Below are positions 24,176 to 35,915 of a stretch of DNA of 64,000 nucleotides, one piece after another. The notes under the pieces are model-generated. The model searched no databases, was not told the origin of the DNA, and worked only from the letters and a program-made list of their open reading frames with translations. Position numbers and translations under genes: made by a program. Position 1 is the first letter of the stretch, and the number at the start of each line of letters is the position of its first letter. Source of the stretch: Diploscapter coronatus (Eukaryota; Nematoda; Chromadorea; Rhabditida; Rhabditidae). The stretch is taken from NCBI GenBank assembly GCA_964036155.1, contig OZ038422.1:10935201-10999200 (forward strand), written 5' to 3'.

Positions 24176-26330
24176 AACAGGATCCATGTAATTCTCGAAA
24201 CTGTCCGGACCAGAGACTTCAAATTCGTTTTGAAGGGGTATTTGAGTGTTTTCTACCTATATTCGACCTGGAGAACACGATTTTGGGACTTTTTCCCGGA
24301 GTTTTCAAGTCCAGGTTCGGGTATCGGGTCTGGGGGTCAAATTTCAAAAGTCGGCCTGACACTCCGAAATCTGTATCAGATTGTTCAGTTCGACGAGCTG
24401 AGTCTAATGGTACAATATTTTTCGGATCTGACCTTCCTATCGCAAGTTACGGCTAAAAACTGCGCAAAAGTGCCAAAAAGCATGGATCGTCGGGAAAAAG
24501 TAGAAATTTACATACAGTGCCGTCGGTATTACCTCCCAATATTTTCACCGAACAAAGTACATGTCCTACTCATGCTAATTCAATAATTATTTCAAAGAAA
24601 TAACGGCGGCACTTGATCGAAAAAACGACCCGAAGTCAAACTTGAAAATTTCGAACTTTCGAAATTTTGAGTTAGACATCCAAATCATATATCATTCGAT
24701 AGAGCTCATAAAACTGAGCAACTTTTGTGAAGACACCTCATGGTTATTTATTATGGTATGCGTGGTATGAAGGTTTGAACGGGTCAGATCCCCGAAAATG
24801 ATAAAAAAAATTCATAACTTTTGTAAAATCAAACGAATTCAAAAAATCTTTTCGGAATATAGCAGTTGAAGGACAATACTTCATTTTTTCTTCCTAGAGT
24901 ACCATGCTATCACTTTATCATGTTATCATATGGGTCCATGGTATACCACCCATATGGTACCAGAGTGGTACTATACCAAAACGGGTATCAATCGACTCGA
25001 AATCGACTGGAGAGTAATATTCGAGTCAGCTTCTATCAGTTTCAGCAAGTGGTTTCATTATACCATCATTGTAATTGGTCATACTCACCTGCTGAAAAAG
25101 ACCAAAAATGGGGTATTTTCAAATGGCCATAAAAGGCGATGAACTAATTTGTTTTTCAAATGGCTTTCAGAATATTATTCAGTTCAATAAGGGTTTTCAT
25201 TTGGTATATCACATGATGGGTCTTTGTTAAAATATTAATTTGACCCATATGAGCCGCGACCCCTATGGGGTGAGTTACCATTTGGTAGAAAGACCTATAA
25301 TGTTATATACCATTCGAAAGCCAATGAAAAACTAAGTGTAATGCTGAAAACCACTTGAAAAATGGATCAGTGTATCAATTTTTATGAGGAAATGAAGTAT
25401 CGGTCAAATTGAAGAGTAAACTTGGGAACGTTTTTGATCATAAATCTCGATGCATCAATCCGTTTTTCAAGCAGTTTTCTGCATGATAATCAGATTTGTA
25501 GCCGCTTTCGAATGATATACAACATGGATAGGCTTCCGGAAATTTCCAAGTTCCGACCGGTACCCGTCTGGCCCTGCCAGGTCCGATACCCGAAATTTCT
25601 CCAAATGACCCCAAAAAATTCTAGAATGTTCTACGAGGTCTAAGCTTCATTATAACACTAAATTTGATCCCACTTACTTCAGAAATTTTCGAGATAAAAA
25701 TTCCCGAATGTAAAGTACAATTTTCGATTTTTCTTGTCTAGAGCCCTCAGAGATGGAAATTTTCCCGAGGTGTCTTCACAAAAGTTGCTCAGTTTGATAA
25801 GCTCTATCGAATGATATATGATTTGGGGGCGTAACTCAAAAAATTAAAAACTCGAAATTTTCAAGTTTTACTTCGGGCCAGTTTTTCGATCAAGTGCCGC
25901 CGCTATTACTTCGAAATAATTATTGAATTAGCATGAGTAGGACATGTACTTTGTTCGGTGAAAATATTGGGAGGTAATACCGACGGCACTGTATGTAAAT
26001 TTCTACTTTTTCCCGACGATCCATGCTTTTTGGCACTTTTGCGCAGTTTTTAGCCGTAACTTGCGATAGGAAGGTCAGATCCGAAAAATATTGTACCATT
26101 AGACTCAGCTCGTCGAACTGAACAATCTGATACAGATTTCGGAGTGTCAGGCCGACTTTTGAAATTTGACCCCCAGACCCGATACCCGAACCTGGACTTG
26201 AAAACTCCGGGAAAAAGTCCCAAAATCGTGTTCTCCAGGTCGAATATAGGTAGAAAACACTCAAATACCCCTTCAAAATGAATTTGAAGTCTCTGGTCCG
26301 GACAGTTTCGAGAATTACATGGATCCTGTT
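24176..26330. mobile_element. 2.15 kb foldback element flanked by TTAA
   Basis: Ends read TTAA|AACAGGATCC and GGATCCTGTT|TTAA. The outer roughly 420 bp of each arm are identical and exactly symmetric (24176-24600 with about 25906-26330), and similarity continues, more diverged, to about 24750/25755. Each arm carries the same 118-codon open frame (24230-24586 plus, 25920-26276 minus), which is just arm identity and has no recognised domain. The central roughly 1 kb contains short TACCATTTGGTA-like palindromes. TTAA flanks resemble piggyBac-type target duplication, but no transposase is present. Confidence 0.75.
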
Positions 26331-26495
26331 TTAAATTATAGACAAATCCTATTTCTTGCATATTCTATCGCCGTCATTATTATATGTCATATTACGCGAA
26401 TATTGCTCAATTTCTGATAATTTTTCAATTTAATTCAGTCGTTCTTTACCATTGAGTTTGATTGACAAACGCATAGGCTAAAAATAATTTATTAG
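26331..26495. repeat. Dispersed repeat, copy 1
   Basis: TTAAATTATAGACAAATCCTA and about 150 bp that follow match 32624-32775 with moderate divergence, including ATTCTATCGCCGTCA and a shared GCTAAAAATAATTTA end. It abuts the TTAA-flanked foldback element. Non-coding. Confidence 0.65.
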
Positions 26496-26679
26496 GTGAA
26501 AATTATACATAACAATTTGACAATTTTATCAATTTCATTTATTCATCGTTGAAAGTTCTCAGATCACTCTTAAAAAATCGAATGCGCCAAATCTGCGGGT
26601 TTAGCAAAAATCAATAATGATGACAAGTAACCTAACGAAAGAAAATAAATAGACGGCTCGTTTCATTCTCATAGATCAG

Positions 26680-26706
26680 CCGGCCGCCGAAGGCGGCCGG
26701 CGGAGG
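26680..26706. repeat. Perfect GC-rich mini-hairpin
   Basis: CCGGCCGCC-GAA-GGCGGCCGG in otherwise AT-rich DNA, followed by CGGAGGTTG. It resembles the 3' terminal hairpins of the Helitron-like elements, although the following bases are not CTAG. Confidence 0.75.
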
Positions 26707-28625
26707 TTGTATTCACTTTTAACAATGCGTGACGCTTTAGACATAAAAATCGATGTAAAACTCATTCTGATTGGTTTTAAAAGCTGATTTCGATGTCAGA
26801 TTCGTGTTCAGCGTGGTCGAAAACCCTGGGGTAGTTTCCGGGGCCGAAACTATATCGGGAGCTGAGATATCGACATAGGTCATGTTCAAAAAGTGGTGTT
26901 TTCCGATCTCTGTCACGAAATCAGTTGCCCGGATTTTTCTCTCTTAGTTTTAATCCATTTTCGATGGGGTTTTTTTTAATCGAGAGGCCTATGGGTCGCA
27001 TTGTGGGGCGTAGAAACTCAGCCATTTTCGACATATGGGGGCGAAGCTACAGTACTCCAAAGTTCGAAAAAAGTGATTTTTCGGAAATAACTTTCGTTAA
27101 ATCGATTTTTAGCCGCACTATTTTTAATATGTTGTAGAGCTCGCCATTCCACGTCGATTAAAAAAAAGAACGTCAATTTTGGTCCAGATATAAGCGAGTT
27201 ACGGTACTTTGAAAGTCCAAATATCTCATTTTCGAGCCAAAATTAGAGTATAAAAACGAATAGTAGAAACGCTCAAATTTTGTAATTAGATAACACTTGA
27301 TGAGTACTTTCTAAAAATATCAAAATATTGAACTTTTTACTAACAAAAATTTTCGTGACAGCCTCTTGAAAGTCGCATTTCGACTTTCTGGAATATCTCA
27401 AAATTTCTCCGAATGAGTCGACTGGCGATGTTAACCAAAGTTGTAGAGCCTGGATTGGACTTTCTAGTGCTTTTTACAGATCCGAGATCCGATGATCCCT
27501 TGGTGAGCTATGGCGTTTCAAAGTTGCAGCTGTCAATAGCCGGATATCGTCAATGCATTATTTTCGAAATTTGAAACTGTCTACGATACGGCGCAAATGG
27601 TTGTCAGGTTCACAGCCGAAAAGGGGCGCCCTGAAGTGTGCGAGTGATCGCCGCTGGGGTTCGGCTCAACGAGCCCCAAATATTTTTTGCAAAAATTAGC
27701 AAAGATGAGGAATCATCTTTCGACGTCGACGTGGGGATTCTGAAGTCAAAAATTGAAATTCTTTTTTTTGCACGATAAACGCAGGAAATTGGCAGACAAT
27801 TCATTTCAACGTCTGTTTGACGACGAAAAATCGAATTTTGACGTCAACAAATGGATTCTGAAGTCAAAAATTGGAATTCTTTTTTTTTGCACAAAAACGC
27901 AGGAAATTGGCAGACAAATCGTTCTAGCGTCTGATTGACGACGAAAGATCGCATTTTGACGTCGACATATCGGCCATTCTATACAAAAGTGAAGCATTAC
28001 TGGGAAAGACGGTACAGCCCCTAAATTATTTTCCTGGAAATGGTCCCTAGTAATGTAATCGAGGGTGGAGAATCCGAAAATCGAGGTCCTGGAGCTCGGG
28101 CGCGCGTTGTTTACTTGTAGCGAATGTCATACTCGAAAATTCAAAAATCGTTAAAAAGCATCAATTTGTCAAATTTGGTATCAAACGCTTCGTCTCGATG
28201 AGATAAACAGCTTTCATTGACAAACTTTTCCGACACTTTCGATCAGCACGTTCGTAAAACGCAAATGGTACTCGATTTTATTGCATATTATTATAGCCCA
28301 GTTCATTAGAAACATTTTGGTATATGACACTTGCCATAAAAGTGAGTGCTGTAGAGATTCATTTTTTTCGAAATGCGATCAAGTCTCACTTTGAACGAAA
28401 GAATTCATTATATACGCCAGTACCGATGATAGTCACCACTTGGGGACTAAATGGTTGTCTGTAAATGAAGACAGAATTTGGATATGATCATTGTGCCTTA
28501 CAAAATTCACTAAAAAGTCCATCAACATCAATCGACCACGTTGAACACGAATTACTTGCATATTATTTCGGATTCTGCAGATATTTTTAATAGTCAAAAC
28601 TTCGTTTTGAAATGAAAAGAGATCA
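26707..28625. repeat. Intergenic, with a roughly 118 bp tandem repeat
   Basis: From about 27700 to 27990, two to three diverged units repeat with a period near 118 bp. Each holds GATTCTGAAGTCAAAAATTG, a poly-T, TTTGCAC, ACGCAGGAAATTGGCAGACA and TTTGACGTCGAC-like sequence. The rest is AT-rich with no gene I can support. Confidence 0.65.
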
Positions 28626-29427
28626 ACCCATTCAAAAGGGTTTTATATTAAAAAAATAAAAGCGGAGGTTGTTTTATTCGTGAAAAGCGCTCGATTTGTA
28701 TCCAAGTGATTCCCACGAAAGGAGATCAACCAATATTTTTTTTTTTAAATCTCGACGTTCGTTGCTCGTACATCACCCAGGTAAAAATATTTTTGCGACT
28801 GATTCCATATTTGAGGGACTTTCACCTGCGAATAAAACCGACGCGCCTCCTTTGAACTTTCTTAATAAAAATATTTCTGTGTTAACGCACAAGTAATGTT
28901 TTGTCGCATGATATGACTCTTGCTGGGAAGATATTTATTCTTAATCTGATATAAACTTTATTAATTCACTGCTACCAAATAGACAGACTATTCTAATCAT
29001 CGACACTCGCAAGGCACTTGTCTGGGAAAAGGTACTGTCCTCTTGCCACTACCTTACAGAATCCAGCAGAGCATTACAATTTCTTTATAATGGATATCTA
29101 CATCATCATTAATGAGTTATCTTTGTGAGATCACTGAAAGAATATTCTCCGATTGTTAAACGTGCATTCTACAAGAATAAATATTAATTAATCAAACTAT
29201 CTAGGAGGCGCGTCGGTTTTATTCGCAGGTGAAAGTCCCTCAAATATGGAATCAGTCGCAAAAATATTTTTACCTGGGTGATGTACGAGCAACGAACGTC
29301 GAGATTTTAAAAAAAAATATTGGTTGATCTCCTTTCGTGGGAATCACTTGGATACAAATCGAGCGCTTTTCACGAATAAAACAACCTCCGCTTTTATTTT
29401 TTTAATATAAAACCCTTTTGAATGGGT
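28626..29427. repeat. Inverted-repeat element, 225 bp arms
   Basis: Arms 28626-28850 and 29204-29427 are near-identical inverted copies (starting ACCCATTCAAAAGGG, ending CCCTTTTGAATGGGT) with a one-base length difference in a T run. The loop is about 350 bp. No clear target duplication and no coding sequence were seen. Confidence 0.8.
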
Positions 29428-29620
29428 AATATTACGTCTTTACTATTGCACTATTGCTACCTGTTCTTCTATTTGATCAATTTCAACCAAAGAATATCTC
29501 ACTGCAATAGTTGCATTCATTTTTCTGATTCGAAATGGGAATCCATCTTAAAACCCGGATATTCAATTTTATCAATTCTAGATATCATATTGCACAGTGA
29601 GATCTAATTTTATATTGGTA

Positions 29621-30175
29621 TTGGGTTGTTGCATAAGTTGTGTCCTAACTTTTGGAAATTTTATATCTCTAGCATAGATTGATGAACAGAATTGCAACGT
29701 TTTCGAACCGCATGAAACAAGATAGTGTGCCTTATCAAGGAGAAAACGAGCATAAATTCTGAGAAACTTGTAAAGCGACCATAAAGTTTTTCATTCTGAG
29801 CAAATCTAAAATTTATTTTCTGGGCGCTCCTTAGAAAAAGTAATCATTTCCAATTGACGACCAAAGCGCGTATTTCTGTATTCGAGGACGACATTTTCAG
29901 GAATTGTAGAGTATTTGAGTCAAGCTTTTAGAATATGCTAAATTCACTTTTAAAAACTCATCTCTTTCTTAGATGGACAGTGCTTCAAATCAAATGGCAA
30001 AAATGCCATTTGAGTTTGCATGTTATTTACGCGTAATTTGTAAAATGACGGAGTCAAAATTACATGCAATAAGGGTCCAAGCCAAGTTGATTCTATCACT
30101 GAAAACCCCATTTGGTTTCATCAATCTATTTTAAGGGTATAAAATTTCAAATTAGGACAACATACAACAACCCAA
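29621..30175. mobile_element. Mariner-type MITE with TA flanks
   Basis: Ends TA|TTGGGTTGTTGCATAAG and ...CATACAACAACCCAA|TA. Inverted similarity extends about 75 bp inward on each side and includes ATAGATTGATGA and its complement. It has no coding sequence. The right end lies about 25 bp before an exon of the next gene, so it probably sits in an intron or upstream region of that gene. Confidence 0.7.
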
Positions 30176-30199
30176 TAAATAAGTACATATTTTGTTCAG

Positions 30200-31110
30200 T
30201 TCAAGCACCACTATCGAAGCAAGATCACTTTACAATTCCTACAACTCCCAAATACAATGATCCAAACATTGAAGAATGGAATATACCAGACGAAGGTATG
30301 GGAAGTCGATCCGAATCATAAGAATCAGTGTTAGGCGGAAACTTTCCGATGCGAGAGAAAATATTTCTTTCTCTGCTCCATGCACGCTTTCCTTTGGTCA
30401 ATTGTATCTAACAAATTTCAGAATTGGCCAGTATTGAGGACATTGCGAATGGTAAATTAGTATTGCATAAAATATGGCCAGGTTAGGTTTAGAGCAGATT
30501 AAGCGGCTTCCTTATCAAACTCCGTTTCCTAAGGAGCAACTCGAAATAATCAAAAATGTGAGAGTTTAATAAAATTCACTAATATTTTAAGAATTTGACA
30601 ATTTTCGAGGTATTTTTTTAGATTTGGAAAATTATACGAAGATCGAGTAATTCTATTTCGAAAAGACTCGCGAATATCAAATCGTTAGCATTGAAACTCT
30701 ATCATAAGCAAATTACCATTAATGAAAAATCTTCTGGGCAATCCGACACACAAGTTTGGGTAATCATTTTTCAACCCTATAAAATCTTAATCTCGTATGC
30801 ATTTATGATTAATTTAGAATTCTCAAAAACAATATTACGAATCGCTGATAAAGACGAATGATAATTTTATCAGGGAGATAATACAAAACGAGGCCTCTGA
30901 TTTGGTAATTATGCGAAAAGAGAGCATTATTATTCAAAATAATTTCTAAAATTTCAGGTCAGAGATTTAGAATATGAAATTCAAGATCTCATTTATGATC
31001 CAAATGCTCGTGGAATTACTGAATCTGCAATCAAAGCTAAAGTCGAAAGTATTCTCAATAGTTATCAAATAGAAGTCGTTAAATCGTGGCATTCGATCAA
31101 GAAAACTTGA
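30200..31110 (+). CDS. Unrecognised helical protein, 5' end not located
   Basis: Six exons (30200-30295, 30422-30451, 30487-30556, 30622-30759, 30818-30904, 30958-31110) join in frame through ordinary nematode splice sites to a stop at 31108-31110. The product of about 190 residues is hydrophilic: a Pro/Thr-rich start (QAPLSKQDHFTIPTTPKYND), an acidic part, then long Lys/Glu/Ile-rich helices without cysteines or transmembrane segments. The last exon has YEIQDLIYDPNARGITESAI. The first exon enters at phase 1, so an upstream exon, possibly a signal peptide, is missing; the MITE at 29621-30175 lies in the intron before it. I know no matching family. Consistent exon phases argue it is a real gene. 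Confidence 0.65.
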
Positions 31111-31782
31111 TATTCTAAATCAAGTGATATATGTTCATAAATAAATATTATTTATTTCAAAAATTTATAAATTTCAAAATTCACTCCATATAATGACTAT
31201 TTGTTTAGGATGTAAGCTTTTTCATTACTTATTTTTCATTTTTCCAATTTCTTTGCTACACTCTTGTGATTTTTGAAGTGTTTTATGCTCCATTTATAAA
31301 TTTGTGAACACTAATAATTTTATTTAGTCAGTCAAGTCTGGCGAAGACCAGAGGGGAACCAATACTTCTATTTCATAAAATAGTTCATAAAAAAAATTTC
31401 AATAAAAATTCTTTTCAATATAATTTGACTTTGGTTTTGAATAAGGTAAAAAAATAGACGAGTGATTTGACTGCTTGCATTCCATTCTTTTTGAGAGGAT
31501 CTATCATCATAACAATATTCTATTAGATTTTTAAAACTAATAAATAAAGTTAAATATTTTAATGAGTATTTTTCATAAAATTCTTCATTCTCGATTCTAA
31601 TTTTAAATTATATTTACGTTGATTTTCAAAACTATTGACGACTAATTAATGCTGCTTGATAATCGATGAATAATATCAATTTTAGCAATTTTATAGAAGT
31701 AGTCAAAATTCTAACAGTCAGCAGAAGGCTGGCACTAGAACGACGAGCGAAGAGTTCTAGTTCAATAATTTAACGATTTGAG
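31111..31782. other. Intergenic with a Helitron-like 3' terminus at 31718-31760
   Basis: AT-rich DNA. Near 31333-31350 is TCTGGC-GAA-GACCAGA (one bulge). At 31718-31760 two hairpins (CAGCAGAAGGCTG and CTAGAAC...GTTCTAG) end in CTAG|T, like the Helitron-like 3' ends at 7035 and 21537. I could not find the matching 5' end. Homology to the astacin intron starts immediately after this CTAG. Confidence 0.5.
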
Positions 31783-32049
31783 AAAGATACGAAAAAACTT
31801 AAAAATAATGGGCCAGCGGACACATTTAAGCAATGCCGATAAGGAAATGCTCATGAAGATGTACTGCTATAAGAATGATTGCTTCGATTCTTATGTGAAT
31901 TGTGGTAAATTTTCTTCTTTTATGCTAGCCTTGAATATTTAGGTCACTGGGCGAACGATCACAAGTGTGCCGATCCACGATTCCGGTCATATATGAAGCG
32001 TAATTGCCGAAAGTCATGCGGCTACTGCGGCGGAACAAAACACTTTTAA
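31783..32049 (+). pseudogene. Fragment of an astacin gene: last two exons (end of protease domain plus ShKT)
   Basis: Exon 31783-31903 and exon 31943-32049 duplicate the last two exons of the intact astacin at 35637-35915. The part coding for the end of the catalytic domain (GQRTHLSNADKEMLMKMY) and the complete ShKT cysteine pattern ending CGYCGGTKHF are retained, as are both splice sites. Upstream of the ATG at 31808 the copy is two bases shorter than the intact gene, so the original frame is broken there. No upstream catalytic exons or signal peptide are present. It is read as the remnant of a neighbouring tandem copy. A 67-residue open frame from 31808 survives, so expression cannot be excluded. 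Confidence 0.7.
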
Positions 32050-32328
32050 AATATTATTTTAATTTTCAAAGAAAAAGCTTTAATATGCTCTCATATATTG
32101 TATATTTAATTCGCGTAATAAATATATTTAATAAATATTTCAAGTAATCATAAAAATGTGTCATAATGTACTCATCACTAGGTCGTAAATTATTGCAAAA
32201 TCAATTAACATTTGGAAACGAGAAGAGGAAGCGGGGCTAACATCATTTGAAGATATTTTTCACCACATTATTCTCAACTTCTAGAAATACCATCAAAATG
32301 TCGATAAATTAAATTAACCTTTCAGATT

Positions 32329-35300
32329 ATGGAATATATTTGTGTAATTATATTCACTTATTTATCGTTATCATTAATAATTGCCCAAGATTCACCAATT
32401 TTACTGTTTCAAAGCGCATTTGGAAATGGTGGTAGGATTTCATTTTTTAAAAATATTTTATATTAAAATTAAATATAAACATTTTATTTTATTTATAAAA
32501 TCTCAGAATTAGATAGTGTAAATAATCTAATATCTTTAACGCTATCAATCGCAACAAGTAATTGACAATTTATTTATTCTATTTAAATATTTATTTATAT
32601 CATACATATACTAATTAAATTATAGACAAATCCTATTTTTGCGCAATTCTATCGCCGTCACTATGATGTGTCATATTACGCAAATATTACTCAATTCTGA
32701 TCATCTTTCAATTCAATCAATTTTTATCATCGAGTTTGTTTGACAAGCGTATTAAGCTAAAAATAATTTATATAAAATATCTATAAAAAAAAACATATTT
32801 AATTAAACTAAAACCAAAAAGAGTCCTGGAATTGTCGCAACATGGTCTGGAAGGATATGTTCAAACTTTTACCTACCTTTACCTTATTTCTTATTTAGTA
32901 TTCCCTCACTTTATTCTCTTAAACTGTGGCATTGATTAAAAGAGACATCGTATTTGACGTTTTGGTGGATAACGCTACGTACCCTTCCAAATCATGTTGC
33001 GACAATTTCAAATCATCAAAAAAACATTTAGCCACTACGCAACAGGTACCAACTGGAGTGAATAATGCATTGACGCTATGTCAGTTAATAGGATGGCTCG
33101 CTTCTTGCAGGCAAGAATTTGAAATTAAACCCAAATTTTCAAAAATTATATTTAAGCGATCCAGAATACGAGTTTGGTGCTTTGAAACAAAAGGATAAGG
33201 ATGCGATTAGTGTAATAAATTTAAATATGTTGAAACTTAGATAATTGAAAGGTAGTTAGATCTTAGTCAAAGAAAACGAATATTTACGAGTGAATATCAG
33301 CAAAAACCAAAGTCTTAATAAGGGGAGTATAGACAGGGGTTTGCAAATCAGGCTGATTTGCACATATTTTGTTCAGTTTTTCATGCTGATTCTCATGGTG
33401 TGGTTTGTTTTTGTTTTTCAAAAATCGATTATCATCATGAGAATCAGCGTGAAAAACGGAACAAACGTTATGAAAATCAGCCCGATTTGCGGACCCCTGT
33501 TTATACCGATTTTGGTCCTTACTGGCATTTACTCTTAAGTTTAAATTATGCTTTAATTTAAACTATACTCAAATTCAGAACGGTTGTGAAGATAACAATT
33601 GTAGAGGACAAAACAGAGAAGATACCGTATGTAGGGACACTTTGATTCAAAGGGTTAATATTTAAATTTAACTTATTCGAAGTAAATTTGCAATTAAGAC
33701 TATTGAAGCTGAAACGAAGTTGTTGAGAAGAGATATGACTGAAGAGGTGAAGAGGAGATTCGAAAAAATCACGGAATATAAGAAAATGCTCGCGAAAAAA
33801 TCGGGACTGGATCAAATTGTAAGCTTTTTTCAAATATGTTCAAAATAAGATATAAAGTAGCTTGAATCGAATAATATGTTCCAATATGAAGATATAAATT
33901 TTGAATATCTATAATTTTACATACCACTTTTTATCGATAACCGTATAAAATTTAGCTCGAACCCAGAGATAACGGTTTGGTCGATCACGATGTTTTGCTA
34001 ACTGAGGAACAAGCTATGTCCCTTATTAATCAACTCAATGGGAAACGTGATACAAATGGTGATTCTGATGCAAGAAAGAAGCGGTATTTTAAAAAAATTT
34101 TATATCTCCGATTTTATTATTTTCAAGAAACGCACTCTATATGGAGGGTAAGAGTGCTCAATTTGCTAAGAAATGGAATGTCGATAAAAATCACCCCATA
34201 CCTTACATGTTTGCTGAAGACTTAGGTTTGAAATTATATTTAAAAAAATGATATTTTTATTTTAGAAGATGAACACATAGAATGGATCGAGAAAGGACTT
34301 AAAATGATAACGGACGCAGCTCCTTGTATCACGTTTAAATATGATCCAGAAGCAAATTTAAATGGAAAGCACTATATTTATTATTATCGGGCGGTAAACG
34401 TTCATGGAATGTGGGTTTAAAACTTTCATAATACATAGTCTAAAATTATTTCTAAATATCTTTATTTGAGTTGCGGACTTTCTCCTGTAGGAAAAACGGA
34501 GAACGGCGTTAATGGGATTCAGCTTAATTTTGACGACTTTTATTCCTGCCCTGATGAAAATGTGCGTTCGCTTGATTTACTCCTTTCGAAATTTAAGCAT
34601 ACTCTTAGATGCCCGGTGTAGCTGCCCACGAGGTAAATTTCAGATTAAAATAATAATTTATTTTATTTGAGAATAATATTTTAGACTATGCATGCTCTTG
34701 GCATTGAACACACTCATCAACGCGAAGATAGAGAGAAATATATAACAGTATGCCAAATAAAATTATAAGCTATATCTATATTAAATAAAAATAATACTTT
34801 AGATTGATTGGGACAATATCGACCCGCAAAAATACCAAATGTTTCTTCCACTAGACGCGAAACGGTTTACAACGTAATTTAAAAAAAATGTTTCATAATT
34901 ATAAAAAAAAAACATAAAGTATTATCGAAAGTAATAGACATTCAAATTTTTATCGTAGTTAATTAATATTTTTCATACTATTTTTGTTAATTACTACAAT
35001 TTTCTGAATAATAGAGTATTTAAGATTTGGAGTGCCATTTGACTTTGAATCGATCATGACGTATTTACCGAGTTTTGGTTCGAAAAAACCTAAAATAAAT
35101 ACGACGATACCGCTTGTATGTTATATGATTTATATATCTATTAATAATGTTATTGGGATATGTCAGAAGCTATCTTGGATACATTTTGCAAGTCGAGAAA
35201 ATTAGGTCACGCCTCATTGAAAATTGACTGCTAACACCGCAGTTGGCCCAATCTTCGATCGAATTTCGAGATTTAATTACTATTTCCTAATTACTGTAGA

Positions 35301-35915
35301 TCATTTTCATTAAAATAATTGACTAATTAACTCTTTCCGAGTGTTTTCGATGGAAAGCATGGAGCTCACATTTTAATTCGATAAATCAAAACCTTTTCTT
35401 GATTTTTATTGCTGAAATGAGGAAGACGGCGAAATTTCAGTCGATTTAGGATAATGAATCAATTATCTAATTATCTGGATGATAATTATCTAAATTAATT
35501 AGCAAAATTCGATCGAAAATCGAACCAGTTTCGTCGAACAGTCGATTTTCGATGGGGGTGTGACTTAATTTTCCCAACTTGCAAAATGTATGCAAGATAG
35601 AGTTTCTGACATGGTCCAATAATTTAACGATTTAAGAAAGATACGAAAAAAAACTTACAAGCAATGGGTCAGCGGACGCATTTAAGCAATGCCGATAAGG
35701 AAATGCTCATGAAGATGTACTGCTATAAGAATGATTGCTTCGATTCTTATGTGAATTGTGGTAAATTTTTGTTCTTTTCTTCTTTTGTGTCAATTTTTAA
35801 ATATTTAGGTCACTGGGCAAATGATGACAAGTGTGCCGATCTACGATTCCGGTCATATATGAAACGTAATTGCAAAAAGTCATGCGGCTATTGCGGCGGA
35901 ACAAAACACTTTTAA
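32329..35915 (+). CDS. Secreted astacin zinc metalloprotease with C-terminal ShKT domain
   Basis: Fourteen phase-compatible exons give 438 residues. Exon starts: 32329, 32507, 33111, 33699, 33956, 34128, 34266, 34471, 34609, 34685, 34803, 35025, 35637, 35809. Signal peptide MEYICVIIFTYLSLSLIIAQ; propeptide with helical LLRRDMTEEVKRRFEKITEY; a dibasic RKKR just before NALYMEG, the likely activation site; mature W-N-x-IPY start; zinc motif HETMHALGIEHTHQREDR split over exons 9 and 10; Met-turn SIMTY; then a single ShKT domain with six cysteines (YCYKNDCFDSYVNC...CGYC). Nematode astacins act in hatching, moulting, digestion or host penetration; I cannot tell which. The TTTCAG at 32321-32325 could be a trans-splice site. 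Exons 2 and 3 are the least certain. Confidence 0.85.
32624..32775. repeat. Dispersed repeat, copy 2 (in astacin intron 2)
   Basis: Matches 26331-26495 from TTAAATTATAGACAAATCC to GCTAAAAATAATTTA. Here no foldback element is attached. Confidence 0.65.
33332..33501. mobile_element. Short foldback MITE (in astacin intron 3)
   Basis: Arms of about 66 bp, 33332-33397 and 33436-33501, pair (GACAGGGGTTTGCAAATCAG with CGGACCCCTGTTTA on the far side; both contain TCATGNTGATTCTCATG or its complement). TATA occurs on both sides. Non-coding. Confidence 0.7.

Noticed and set aside
24230..26276. Two identical 118-codon open frames in opposite orientation
   Set aside because: They are the same arm sequence of the foldback element read twice, with no domain or splice context.
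29974..30035. Possible first exon (ATGGACAGTGC...) for the unknown gene
   Set aside because: It lies inside the MITE, and its codons show no signal peptide or conservation clue.
31808..32049. Independent ShKT gene
   Set aside because: It is a copy of the last two astacin exons, with no signal peptide and a broken upstream frame; listed as a fragment instead.
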